NCBI RefSeq assembly: GCF_014845095.1
Contig: NZ_NKUG01000067.1
Span: 1-33,506 of the forward strand
DNA: 33,506 nucleotides
Direction of reading: 5' to 3'
Source: Methylobacterium bullatum
GTDB taxonomy: Bacteria > Pseudomonadota > Alphaproteobacteria > Rhizobiales > Beijerinckiaceae
Positions within the stretch are counted from its first letter, which is position 1, and each line of letters opens with the position of its first letter. This document shows positions 1 to 6,809 of this stretch, piece by piece. A program made the translations under genes and the position numbers. The notes under the pieces were generated by a model that had not been told where the DNA came from, did no database searches, and was given only the letters and a program-made list of their open reading frames with translations.

Positions 1-2
1 TG

Positions 3-98
3 ACCTGCCCCTACCATGTACGCAGCGACAATTACGAGGCCTTCACGAGCCTCGCGGCCAGCCTCATCACCCTCAACCAGATCAAACGGTTCTGTTAG
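3..98 (+). CDS. C-terminal tail of an unidentified protein (5' end outside window), possibly a transposase
   Basis: An open frame enters from the left edge and ends at TAG 96-98, giving about 31 residues (TCPYHVRSDNYEAF...NQIKRFC). The short aromatic, leucine-rich tail is reminiscent of the C-termini of DDE transposases, which would put an insertion-sequence end just left of the window. That is an impression, not a demonstrated match. No inverted repeat is visible within the first 120 bases. It could equally be the end of an ordinary gene. Confidence 0.3.
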   Translation, partial: TCPYHVRSDNYEAFTSLAASLITLNQIKRFC

Positions 99-117
99 GC
101 GCTCTAAGCTTCCGACT

Positions 118-131
118 TTGCGCTGGATCAA
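118..131 (+). promoter_or_regulatory. FNR/FixK-type box upstream of the first usp gene
   Basis: The 14-mer TTGCGCTGGATCAA fits the FixK pattern TTG(A/C)-N6-(T/G)CAA and half of the FNR palindrome TTGAT-N4-ATCAA. A -10-like hexamer TAGGGT lies at 153-158. The box end to its first T is 22 bp, the spacing expected for an activator centred near -41.5. The predicted transcription start is about 165, giving a leader of about 20 nt before the ATG at 186. The identical 14-mer recurs at 8348, 15757 and 20135. Confidence 0.75.
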
Positions 132-185
132 GGACTCCTGCGGGGCCGGGGCTAGGGTTCGTCCAACGAAACCGAGGACGCTTCC

Positions 186-1037
186 ATGCCGGCACTCCAG
201 AACATCAAGAACGTCATCGTGGGCCTGACCGAGGAAGGTCAGCAGGGCGAGACAAGTGACGCCATCGGCTACGCCCTGTCGCTGTCCGTCGCCGCCGGGG
301 CGCACCTCACCGTGCAGGCCGCTTCGCGTCGCATCGTCATGACCAGCGCCCTCGCCGGCGGGTTCGGACAGGGCCTCGTCTCCGAGGAGAACGGGCGGAC
401 CGCCGGCCTGAGCCAGGCGGTGGCTGAGAAGGTCCGTGGCGACGCCGCGAGCGCCGGTGTCGCGTGCACCGTTGATAGCCCGCAACTGACGCATCCGGAC
501 ATCCTCGCCACGTTCGCGGCCAAGGCCCGGTTGCACGACCTCACCATCCTGGATGCCGAGGAGCGCACCATCGACCTCGACCGGGAGCTGATCGAGGCGG
601 CCCTGTTCAACAGCGGCCGCCCCGTCATCGTCGTCCCCGCCGGCCACAACGCCTTTGCCGGCCGGCGCATCGTCATCGCCTGGGACGGCGGCGCGCATGC
701 GGCCCGGGCCGTCAACGACGCGCTCCCGTTCCTGCTCGCGGCCGACGCCGTCGAGATCATCTCGGTCGTCGGCGAGAAAGAGCTTTCGAGGTCGGTCGCG
801 GGCGCCGAGCTCGCTCCGCACCTCGCCCGCCACGGCATCGCCGTGACCGTGGACGACCTGCCGGTGCGTCCGGACGGCGACGTCGCCGAGACCCTCCGCG
901 ACGCGGCCATCCGCTACCGCGCGGACATGATGGTCATGGGCGCCTATCGCCACGGCCCCATCCGGCAGTGGCTCTTCGGCGGGCTCACCCAAACGCTGAT
1001 GACGGCGTGTCCGATCCCCCTCTTCCTCGCGCACTAA
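186..1037 (+). CDS. Universal stress protein, tandem UspA domains
   Basis: This 283-residue protein has two UspA-like (Rossmann-like alpha/beta) halves, the usual size for tandem-domain Usp proteins of alphaproteobacteria. The C-terminal half ends in the typical MGAYRHGPIRQWLFGG stretch, followed by a closing 'PIPLFLAH' strand. Compared with the nucleotide-binding pattern G-2x-G-9x-G(S/T), the second Gly is Arg here and the last pair is GG, so ATP binding may be weakened. The start at 186 sits about 20 nt after the transcription start predicted from the FixK-type box at 118-131. It is followed 38 bp later by a small exported-protein gene in the same direction. Usp proteins act in the cytoplasm in survival under starvation and low oxygen. 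The specific partner is unknown. Confidence 0.9.
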   Translation: MPALQNIKNVIVGLTEEGQQGETSDAIGYALSLSVAAGAHLTVQAASRRIVMTSALAGGFGQGLVSEENGRTAGLSQAVAEKVRGDAASAGVACTVDSPQLTHPDILATFAAKARLHDLTILDAEERTIDLDRELIEAALFNSGRPVIVVPAGHNAFAGRRIVIAWDGGAHAARAVNDALPFLLAADAVEIISVVGEKELSRSVAGAELAPHLARHGIAVTVDDLPVRPDGDVAETLRDAAIRYRADMMVMGAYRHGPIRQWLFGGLTQTLMTACPIPLFLAH

Positions 1038-1075
1038 GTGCCGACGAAACCAGCCGACCTCCGAGAAGGAAAACC

Positions 1076-1372
1076 ATGAGACCGATCCTGAAGCACCTCG
1101 CCGTGGCGGCGGCCCTCGCGTTGTCCGCCCTCGCCATGCCGGTATCCGCCGATGCCCAGGGCCTGCCCGGCGGCATGCGCCGCGGCGCGGCCGAGGGCGA
1201 CCGCGTCGGCGGCCCCATTGGGGGCATCGTCGGCGGTGCGGTCGGTGGCGCCGTCGGCACCGTCAACGGCGCGCTCGGCATCGACCCGGGCCGTCGCGGC
1301 TACCGCAGTGGCCTGCGCTCGCGGCACCACCACCGCCATCACCAGCACCGCCACGACCGTCGCCATCGGTGA
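1076..1372 (+). CDS. Small exported glycine-zipper protein with His-rich tail
   Basis: This 98-residue protein begins MRPILKHLAVAAALALSALA, a clear signal peptide with likely cleavage after the SADA region. A glycine-zipper segment follows (GGPIGGIVGGAVGGAVGTV), able to insert in or associate with membrane. The C-terminus is very rich in His and Arg (HHHRHHQHRHDRRHR). The start was chosen at the ATG at 1076 because GAGAAGGA lies just upstream and an earlier in-frame start would overlap the usp gene. The tail suggests binding of metal or polyanions at the cell envelope. That is inference; I do not recognise a named family beyond 'glycine zipper'. It probably shares the usp transcript. Confidence 0.7.
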   Translation: MRPILKHLAVAAALALSALAMPVSADAQGLPGGMRRGAAEGDRVGGPIGGIVGGAVGGAVGTVNGALGIDPGRRGYRSGLRSRHHHRHHQHRHDRRHR

Positions 1373-1416
1373 CGGTGCGCGTCGCTTACTTCGACCCTGA
1401 GATCCCGGAGACCATC

Positions 1417-2064
1417 ATGACCGTCGACAAGACCTTGCAGACCAACGTCATCGCCGAGCTCGGCTGGGAGCCGAGCGTGACCGCCGCCCATATCGGCGTG
1501 ACCGCCAAGGACGGCGTCGTGACCCTGACCGGTCACGTCCAGAACTACATGGAAAAGCATGCCGCCGAGAAGGCCGCCGGACGCGTCAAGGGCGTTCGGG
1601 CCGTGGCCGAGGAGATCGAGGTCCGGCTGCCCCACCATGCCAAGCGCAACGACGACGAGATCGCCGCGGCCGTGGTCCAGCGCCTGGACTGGAATGTCTC
1701 GGTTCCGGACGAGACCGTTAAGGTGACGGTCGAGAAGGGCTGGGTCACCCTCACCGGCGAGGTCGAGTGGCAGTTCCAGAAGGCCGCGGCGGAGCATGAC
1801 ATCCGCGGGATGCTCGGCGTCGTCGGCATTGCCAACAACGTCACCATCAAGCCGCGCCCCAACGCGACCGACATCGGCGCCGACATCACGCATGCCCTGC
1901 ATCGGAGCTGGTACGACCCGAAGACCATCGAGGTCAGCGCGGTCGGCGGCGTCGTCCACCTTAGCGGCACGGTTCACACCTGGTACGACCGCCAGATGGC
2001 CGGATGGACGGCCTGGGGCGCCCCCGGCGCGACGACGGTCGACAACGACATCCGCGTCGTCTGA
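1417..2064 (+). CDS. Triple-BON-domain protein (OsmY-like, no signal peptide)
   Basis: This 215-residue protein consists of three BON domains, at roughly residues 5-75, 80-145 and 150-215. Each carries the typical 'G.VTL.G.V' core (DGVVTLTGHV, KGWVTLTGEV, GGVVHLSGTV). E. coli OsmY has a signal peptide and two BON domains; this one lacks a signal peptide and is probably cytoplasmic. The ATG at 1417 has GGAG seven bases upstream; an earlier in-frame start (1369) lacks such a site. It is one of three very similar triple-BON genes in the window (also 15898 and 30680), all near Usp genes and FixK-type boxes. BON domains are thought to bind phospholipid or envelope components. The role here is unknown. 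Confidence 0.85.
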   Translation: MTVDKTLQTNVIAELGWEPSVTAAHIGVTAKDGVVTLTGHVQNYMEKHAAEKAAGRVKGVRAVAEEIEVRLPHHAKRNDDEIAAAVVQRLDWNVSVPDETVKVTVEKGWVTLTGEVEWQFQKAAAEHDIRGMLGVVGIANNVTIKPRPNATDIGADITHALHRSWYDPKTIEVSAVGGVVHLSGTVHTWYDRQMAGWTAWGAPGATTVDNDIRVV

Positions 2065-2088
2065 GCGACCTGCGAACCTCCCACGCCA

Positions 2089-2115
2089 CCGCACCGGGCA
2101 GACCGCCCGGTGCGG
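2089..2115 (+). terminator. Strong hairpin between BON and eRF1-like genes
   Basis: A perfect 11-bp inverted repeat (CCGCACCGGGC / GCCCGGTGCGG) with a 5-base loop lies 25 bp after the BON stop codon. There is no T-run, so it may be an attenuating or mRNA-stabilising hairpin rather than a full intrinsic terminator. The next gene starts 22 bp later with no box of its own. Confidence 0.45.
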
Positions 2116-2137
2116 AGTCCGTCAGGAACCCCTTGCG

Positions 2138-2848
2138 ATGATCAATGCCCGGATCCACGGCCACGACCGGACGCTCCTCGGCCGGATCTTCCATCACCCG
2201 ACCAGCAACAATCTGGAATGGCGCGAGGTGGTCGCCTTCGTCGGCCGGATCGGGAGCGCCGAGGAGAAGGGCGACGACAAGTGGGGCTTCACGCTGGCCG
2301 GCCGGACGGCCACCTTCCTCCGTCCGCGGGACAAGGACATGGACCCGCGCGAGGTCGAGCGCCTGCGCCACCTGATGCAGGATGCCGGGCTGTCGCCCTA
2401 CTCGACCGAAATTCTTGAGGCCTCGCCGGTCCCGGCCGATAGCGATGCCCTCATCGTCGTCGACCACCACGAGGCGCGGATCTATCGCCTCGATCCCGAG
2501 ACGGTTGGCGGCGAGACCGAGACCACTCTGCGCCCCTACGACCCCAAGGGCTACATCCATCATCTCTCCCACAAGGAGGACGGCAACTATCGCGGGCAGC
2601 GCGCGTCCGAGGACCTCGGCTACTACGACCGCATCGCCGAGGCCGTCGCACGAGCGCCGCGCGTGGCCATCGTCGGCCACGGGACCGGCAAGTCCAGCGC
2701 GATGGCCGTCCTCTCGGAACGACTGCACGAGCGTCATCCGGGAACCGAGATCCGCGTCGTTGCTACCGCGACCGTCGACCTGTCGGCCGCCACCGACGGT
2801 CAGTTGCTCGCGCTTGGTCGCGAGATGCTGGCCCTGGACGGCCGGTGA
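2138..2848 (+). CDS. eRF1-domain-like 'translational machinery protein' homologue
   Basis: This is a 236-residue protein. The C-terminal half (about residue 105 on) carries features I associate with the pseudomonad 'translational machinery protein' family and with bacterial eRF1-like proteins: DALIVVDHHEARIYRL, a His-rich 'YIHHLSHKEDG' segment, 'YYDRIAEAVARAPRVAIVGHG', and a final 'DLSAATDGQLLALGREML'. The N-terminal 100 residues are an additional, unrecognised domain. The start at ATG 2138 follows AGGAA; the end overlaps the next gene by one base (TGATG). Bacterial eRF1-like proteins include dormancy-linked members such as mycobacterial Rv2629 and ribosome-hibernation factor Balon. A role in protecting idle ribosomes is inference from this kinship and from the stress-gene neighbourhood. 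Confidence 0.6.
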   Translation: MINARIHGHDRTLLGRIFHHPTSNNLEWREVVAFVGRIGSAEEKGDDKWGFTLAGRTATFLRPRDKDMDPREVERLRHLMQDAGLSPYSTEILEASPVPADSDALIVVDHHEARIYRLDPETVGGETETTLRPYDPKGYIHHLSHKEDGNYRGQRASEDLGYYDRIAEAVARAPRVAIVGHGTGKSSAMAVLSERLHERHPGTEIRVVATATVDLSAATDGQLLALGREMLALDGR

Positions 2849-3318
2849 TGGCCGCTCCCGTATCCGCCCTACCCGATGGCGACTTGACCCTGGCCGAGGC
2901 GACCGCGATGGTCGGCCACGCCATCGAGGAGGCCCGTCGCCTCGGGGTCGTCGTCAGCGTGGCGGTGTGCGGCCCCCAGGGTCGCCTCGTTGCCTTCTCG
3001 AAGATGGACGGTGCCGGCTGCATGACCGCGCGCGGGGCCATCGGAAAGGCCGTGGCCTCGGCGATCTCGGGCGAGCCGAGCGAGATTATGCCCCCGCCCG
3101 GGGACGACCTCTACTGTTCCGTCGTCGAGGGCGAGGGTACCGCGGCGTTCCACGAGCGCGGCGGCATACCCCTGAGGCGGGATGGTATCCTGATCGGCGC
3201 AGTCGGCGTCTACGGCGAGGCGACCCTGGTACAGGACCTCGCCTGCGCGACCGCCGGAGCCACCGCATGGAGAGGGGCGCGGGGATCGGGTACGCGACCG
3301 GGTTTAGCTTTTGCGTGA
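2848..3318 (+). CDS. GlcG/HbpS-family (DUF336) protein
   Basis: This 156-residue protein is of the GlcG/HbpS fold. It has the N-terminal helix with 'A...V..AIEEARRLGVVVSVAVCGPQGRLVAF', the central 'GIPLRRDGILIGAVGVYG' and the closing helix. The family includes heme-binding HbpS, GlcG of glycolate operons and corrinoid adenosyltransferase-like proteins. The substrate here is not deducible. The ATG at 2848 overlaps the preceding stop (TGATG), so translation is probably coupled to the eRF1-like gene; a GTG one codon earlier is also possible. The last 15 residues (WRGARGSGTRPGLAFA) are not typical of the family and may be a drifted or altered C-terminus next to the lower-GC segment that follows. 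Confidence 0.75.
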   Translation: MAAPVSALPDGDLTLAEATAMVGHAIEEARRLGVVVSVAVCGPQGRLVAFSKMDGAGCMTARGAIGKAVASAISGEPSEIMPPPGDDLYCSVVEGEGTAAFHERGGIPLRRDGILIGAVGVYGEATLVQDLACATAGATAWRGARGSGTRPGLAFA

Positions 3319-3477
3319 CGGAAACTCTGATGTCGGTAGCGATGCCACTGGGTCTGCTCGCGACCCAACGTTGCCGTGCCGAAAGCGCGCCTCCATCCCT
3401 GAGAGCGGACATTGGTCGGTAGTGGAAAAAGCTGCGTTGCGTTCTGAATTATCGGCTTTAGACGTCGCCGTGTCGCC

Positions 3478-3942
3478 TTAGGGTCGGTTGACGTCCGACT
3501 TCTGCACCTGCGTGTCACACCAATCGAGACGACGCTCATCGGCGGATCGCAAGGCGAGCTGAGCGACTGGAGCCCCTACGTCACGATCCACCAAGCGAGA
3601 TCGGTGCTCGTTCGACCGATACAGGTGAGCCTCGCCCCACTGCCGGAGGGCGACGATGACGAGGAAGAGGCCACGCCCCTTCTCCGTCAGGACATATTCC
3701 CGGTAGGCGCTCCCGTCTGAGGCGGGCGCGGTCTCCAGAATGCCTCGCTCGGTCAGGTCGCGAAGGCGGGTCGCCAGCATACCCTTGGCGATCCCCAGAC
3801 CACTTTGGAACTCACTAAAACGCCTCACGCCGTCAAAGGCATCACGAATGATCAGGAGCGACCACCAGTCGCCGATGACATCGAGGGCGCGTGCAACCGG
3901 GCATCCGGCGTCCCAGAGGCTGACCCTTTTCGCCACGACCAT
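3478..3942 (-). CDS. HxlR-family transcriptional regulator
   Basis: This 154-residue winged-helix protein carries the HxlR signature: N-terminal CPVARALDVIGDWWSLLIIRDAFDG, then 'RRFSEFQSGLGIAKGMLATRLRDLTERGILE' (recognition helix and wing) and 'YVLTEKGRGLFLVI'. The Cys near residue 14 is at the position of the redox-reactive Cys in YodB/HxlR-type sensors; reactivity here is inference. The start was set at ATG 3942 because the in-frame extension begins with TTG. It is divergent from the MFS exporter at 4041 across about 100 bp, the usual arrangement in which the regulator controls the exporter. The C-terminal 30 residues beyond the wing are an extension without recognisable features. Confidence 0.85.
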   Translation of the reverse strand: MVVAKRVSLWDAGCPVARALDVIGDWWSLLIIRDAFDGVRRFSEFQSGLGIAKGMLATRLRDLTERGILETAPASDGSAYREYVLTEKGRGLFLVIVALRQWGEAHLYRSNEHRSRLVDRDVGAPVAQLALRSADERRLDWCDTQVQKSDVNRP

Positions 3943-4040
3943 GCATTCCCGCTTCAACCTGGTCTCGATTTAGAACTAGAATTCTCCAACCGCAAGTGGT
4001 CTCAAGATGGAACCAGATCGGATCTTATAAAGGAAGCGCC
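3943..4040. promoter_or_regulatory. Divergent promoter region of hxlR-type regulator and MFS exporter
   Basis: This 98-bp AT-richer spacer separates two divergent genes. It contains the short palindrome AGAATTCT near 3979 and a TTATAA near 4025, with AAGGAAG as ribosome-binding site of the exporter. HxlR proteins bind short dyads in such spacers, so an operator here is likely. I cannot define its exact edges. No FixK-type box is present. Confidence 0.45.
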
Positions 4041-5258
4041 ATGCCGCTTGAAAAAGGAGAACGGACCTTCCTCGAACGGGAGGGACGATTGCCCAAGACG
4101 ACGATCCTGATTTTCGCCGTCGCTGCCGGCTTGAGCGTCGCGAACATCTACTATGCCCAGCCCCTACTCGATGCGATGGCGCAGGAGTTCGGAATTTCGC
4201 CTGCCGCGATTGGGCTCGTGGTGACCCTCACCCAGGTCGGCTATGGGCTGGGTTTGATCTTCATCGTACCGCTCGGCGATCTCGTCGACCGCCGTCGCCT
4301 CATCCTTTGCCAGGGGCTTCTGTCGGTGCTTGCGCTGGTAGCGGTGGCCACGGCCAGCACCGGAGCGATCCTGTTCGCAGGCATGGCAGCGGTTGGGCTG
4401 CTCGCTGTGGTGGTTCAGGTCCTGGTCGCATTCGCCGCTACGCTCGCGACACCGACCGAACGAGGTCGGGTGGTGGGTACGGTTACGAGCGGTATCGTGA
4501 TCGGCATCCTCGCGGCGCGTTTCGCGGCTGGGATATTGGCCGATCTCGGTGGTTGGCGAGCGGTCTATCTGGTCTCCGCCGGTTTGTCGCTCGCCCTCCT
4601 CGGCCTACTCGTGCGCGTCCTGCCGCGGCAGCGGATCTCGGTCAGCACGGGTGGCTATGCCGCCGCACTCCGATCCGTCCCCATCCTGTTCCTCAGCGAA
4701 CCGGTATTGCTGGTTCGCGGTGTTCTCGCGCTTCTGATATTCGCGTCGTTCAGTACATTCTGGACCGCGATGGTGCTGCCGCTCAGCGTCCCGCCCTTCT
4801 CCTACTCCCACACTTGGATAGGACTGTTCGGCCTTGTCGGCTTAGCGGGAGCGATGGCTGCGACGGGGGCTGGCCGACTGGCGGACCGGGGCCATGGTCA
4901 ATGGGCGACGGGAGCGTCTCTCATGCTCCTGCTCGGGTCATGGGCGCTGATCGCGCTGCTCCCAATCTCAATCCCGGCTTTGCTTCTTGGCGTCCTTCTG
5001 CTCGATCTCGCCGTGCAGGCCGTACACGTCACCAATCAGAGCCTCATCATTGCCCTGCGTCCCGAAGCCAGCAGCCGCCTCATCGGCGGCTACATGGTGT
5101 TCTACTCGGTGGGCAGCGCCATCGGTGCTTTTGCTGCGACTTCGATCTATGCCCAGGCCGGTTGGTTCAGCGTCTCGGTGCTTGGAGCGATGTTTAGCGC
5201 CGCTGCCCTACTGGTTTGGGTGTGCACTCTGAGATCGGTGCAGACGTGCCGCACTTAG
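4041..5258 (+). CDS. MFS efflux transporter (DHA1/AraJ-like)
   Basis: This 405-residue protein has about 12 hydrophobic segments. The N-terminal 'SVANIYYAQPLLDAMAQEFG' and 'TLTQVGYGLGLIFIVPLGDLVDRRRLI' carry the MFS motif A loop and are typical of drug/proton antiporters of the DHA1 group. The ATG at 4041 is preceded by AAGGAAG; an upstream in-frame ATG at 3996 has no such site. It pairs with the divergent HxlR regulator, suggesting inducible export of an electrophile, quinone or drug (inference). The pair is lower in GC than the genes on both sides, is unrelated to the stress theme and has no FixK-type box, so it looks like an acquired module. Confidence 0.85.
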   Translation: MPLEKGERTFLEREGRLPKTTILIFAVAAGLSVANIYYAQPLLDAMAQEFGISPAAIGLVVTLTQVGYGLGLIFIVPLGDLVDRRRLILCQGLLSVLALVAVATASTGAILFAGMAAVGLLAVVVQVLVAFAATLATPTERGRVVGTVTSGIVIGILAARFAAGILADLGGWRAVYLVSAGLSLALLGLLVRVLPRQRISVSTGGYAAALRSVPILFLSEPVLLVRGVLALLIFASFSTFWTAMVLPLSVPPFSYSHTWIGLFGLVGLAGAMAATGAGRLADRGHGQWATGASLMLLLGSWALIALLPISIPALLLGVLLLDLAVQAVHVTNQSLIIALRPEASSRLIGGYMVFYSVGSAIGAFAATSIYAQAGWFSVSVLGAMFSAAALLVWVCTLRSVQTCRT

Positions 5259-5354
5259 GTCGGTAACCCAACCGGAACGGCAGCGCATTCTGCATCTCAA
5301 TCGGAGACCTGCCGGTCCGTTTCCCACCCATAACGGGCGTTCGACCCGTGTACG

Positions 5355-5729
5355 TCACGACCGACGAACGTGGGACACCCTGAAGGTCCGCATGGTGTCG
5401 TCGTCGCGGATCGAGACGTACTCGCCCTTGATGAAACGGTGGCTGCCCAGCCGGTAGCCCGGCTCGTCGTCGTCGGTCGTCCTGTCGTCGTAGTCGATCA
5501 GCCAGGTGCCACCGCCAAAACCACCTTGCCGGTGGACCAGGCGCCCGTCGCGGTTCGGCTCCCCGAGCCAGAAGCGTCGGACGCGACAATGGACTCGCTG
5601 CTCAAGCCAAAGGGCGGGATCGAGCTGTCCGTCGGCGTCGAGGGGTGCGTCGATCTCGTAGCCGCGGTCGACGCTTCCATCGGGAAAATCCGGGCCGCGG
5701 GCGAGGGTCAGGGTGACGTGGGGAAGCAT
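5355..5729 (-). CDS. Conserved hypothetical protein downstream of ldhA
   Basis: This 124-residue soluble, acidic protein begins MLPHVTLTLARGPDFPDGS. It has a central 'CRVRRFWLGEPNRDGRLVHRQGG..GGTWLIDYDD' and a C-terminal 'GYRLGSHRFIKGEYVSIRDDD.MRTFRV'. I recognise this pattern from small hypothetical proteins of alphaproteobacteria but know no function. The start was set at ATG 5729 because GGAG lies nine bases upstream; an ATG at 5741 contains that site. It lies 38 bp after ldhA in the same direction and probably shares its transcript. It may therefore relate to fermentative metabolism or its regulation, which is inference from position only. Confidence 0.7.
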   Translation of the reverse strand: MLPHVTLTLARGPDFPDGSVDRGYEIDAPLDADGQLDPALWLEQRVHCRVRRFWLGEPNRDGRLVHRQGGFGGGTWLIDYDDRTTDDDEPGYRLGSHRFIKGEYVSIRDDDTMRTFRVSHVRRS

Positions 5730-5767
5730 GGCGTTCTCCATTGGCGAGGGTACGCGCCCTCGTGGGG

Positions 5768-6754
5768 TCAGAGGACCTCGTGGACCGGTCGTCCCGTCCG
5801 TTCGAACGCGTCGATGTTGGACGCGGTGGTCTCGGCGATGGCCGTCATCGCCTCGACCGTGAAAAAGCCCTGGTGCCCGGTGACGAGCACGTTTGAGAAC
5901 ATCAGCAGGCGCTCAAAGACGTCGTCGCGGATCACCGCGTCGGACTTGTCCTCGAAGAAAAGCTCTTCCTCCTCCTCGTAGACGTCGAGGCCGAGGTGCC
6001 CGATCCGACCTTCCTTCAGCCCGGCGGCGACGGCCTTGGTGTCGATGATGGCGCCGCGGCTCGTGTTGATCAGCATCACGCCGCGCTTCATGACGCCTAT
6101 CGCGGCCGCATCGATGAGGTGCCGCGTCTCGCGCGTCAGCGGGCAGTGCAGGGATATGATATCCGAGGTGGCGAGCAGGTCCTGCAGCGGGCGATAGACA
6201 ACGCCCATGGCCTCGCAGGCCGGGCTTGGCTCGACGTCGTATCCCAGGACCTTGCAGCCGAAGCCCAGCATGATCCTGGCGACGCCGAGGCCGATCCGGC
6301 CGGTCCCGACGATTCCCACCGTCCTGCCGTGCAGGTTGAACCCGAGCAGACCGTCGAGGGCGAAATTGCCGTCTCGCACCCGGGCGTAGGCGCGGTGGAT
6401 GTGCCGGTCGAGCGACAGCATCAGCGCCACCGCGTGTTCCGAGACGGCCTCGGGCGAATAGGCCGGAACCCGGGCAACGAGGATGCCCTGGCGCTTGGCG
6501 GCGGCGAGGTCCACGTTGTTGAAGCCCGCCGACCGCAGGACGACGAGGCGCACACCGAGTTGCGCGAACACATCGAGGGCGGCGGTATCGACCGCGTCGT
6601 TGACGAACGCACAGACCACCTGGGCCTTGCCGGCAAGGATCGCCGTGGTCGGATCGAGCCGCGCATCGATGTAGGTCAGGGCGTGACGCCCCGCGACGGC
6701 CGCGTCGAGGAAGCGCCGGTCGTACGGCTTGGTGCTGAAGACCGCGACATCCAT
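5768..6754 (-). CDS. ldhA: Fermentative D-lactate dehydrogenase
   Basis: This is a 328-residue D-isomer-specific 2-hydroxyacid dehydrogenase. It has the NAD-binding GTGRIG at residues 150-155, active-site Arg233 in NTSRG, the acidic partner in DVYEEE (about 257-263) and catalytic His294 in TGHQGFFT. Length and the 'DVYEEEEELFFEDKS' segment match the LdhA subgroup that reduces pyruvate to D-lactate with NADH, rather than glycerate or phosphoglycerate dehydrogenases. It lies 55 bp downstream of an MFS transporter gene and 38 bp upstream of a small conserved gene, all in one direction. The probable promoter is the FixK-type box at 8348-8361. That placement fits NADH disposal when oxygen is short. 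Confidence 0.9.
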   Translation of the reverse strand: MDVAVFSTKPYDRRFLDAAVAGRHALTYIDARLDPTTAILAGKAQVVCAFVNDAVDTAALDVFAQLGVRLVVLRSAGFNNVDLAAAKRQGILVARVPAYSPEAVSEHAVALMLSLDRHIHRAYARVRDGNFALDGLLGFNLHGRTVGIVGTGRIGLGVARIMLGFGCKVLGYDVEPSPACEAMGVVYRPLQDLLATSDIISLHCPLTRETRHLIDAAAIGVMKRGVMLINTSRGAIIDTKAVAAGLKEGRIGHLGLDVYEEEEELFFEDKSDAVIRDDVFERLLMFSNVLVTGHQGFFTVEAMTAIAETTASNIDAFERTGRPVHEVL

Positions 6755-6809
6755 GGGGTCATCCTTGGGCTTGAGGGCGTTCCGGGAAAGGGCACCTGCG
6801 TCGGGCCGC

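Noticed and set aside
77..91. CAACCAGATCAAACG as an additional FNR-type half-site before the first usp
   Set aside because: Only one half-site (ATCAA) is present, and it lies in the coding tail of the upstream gene.
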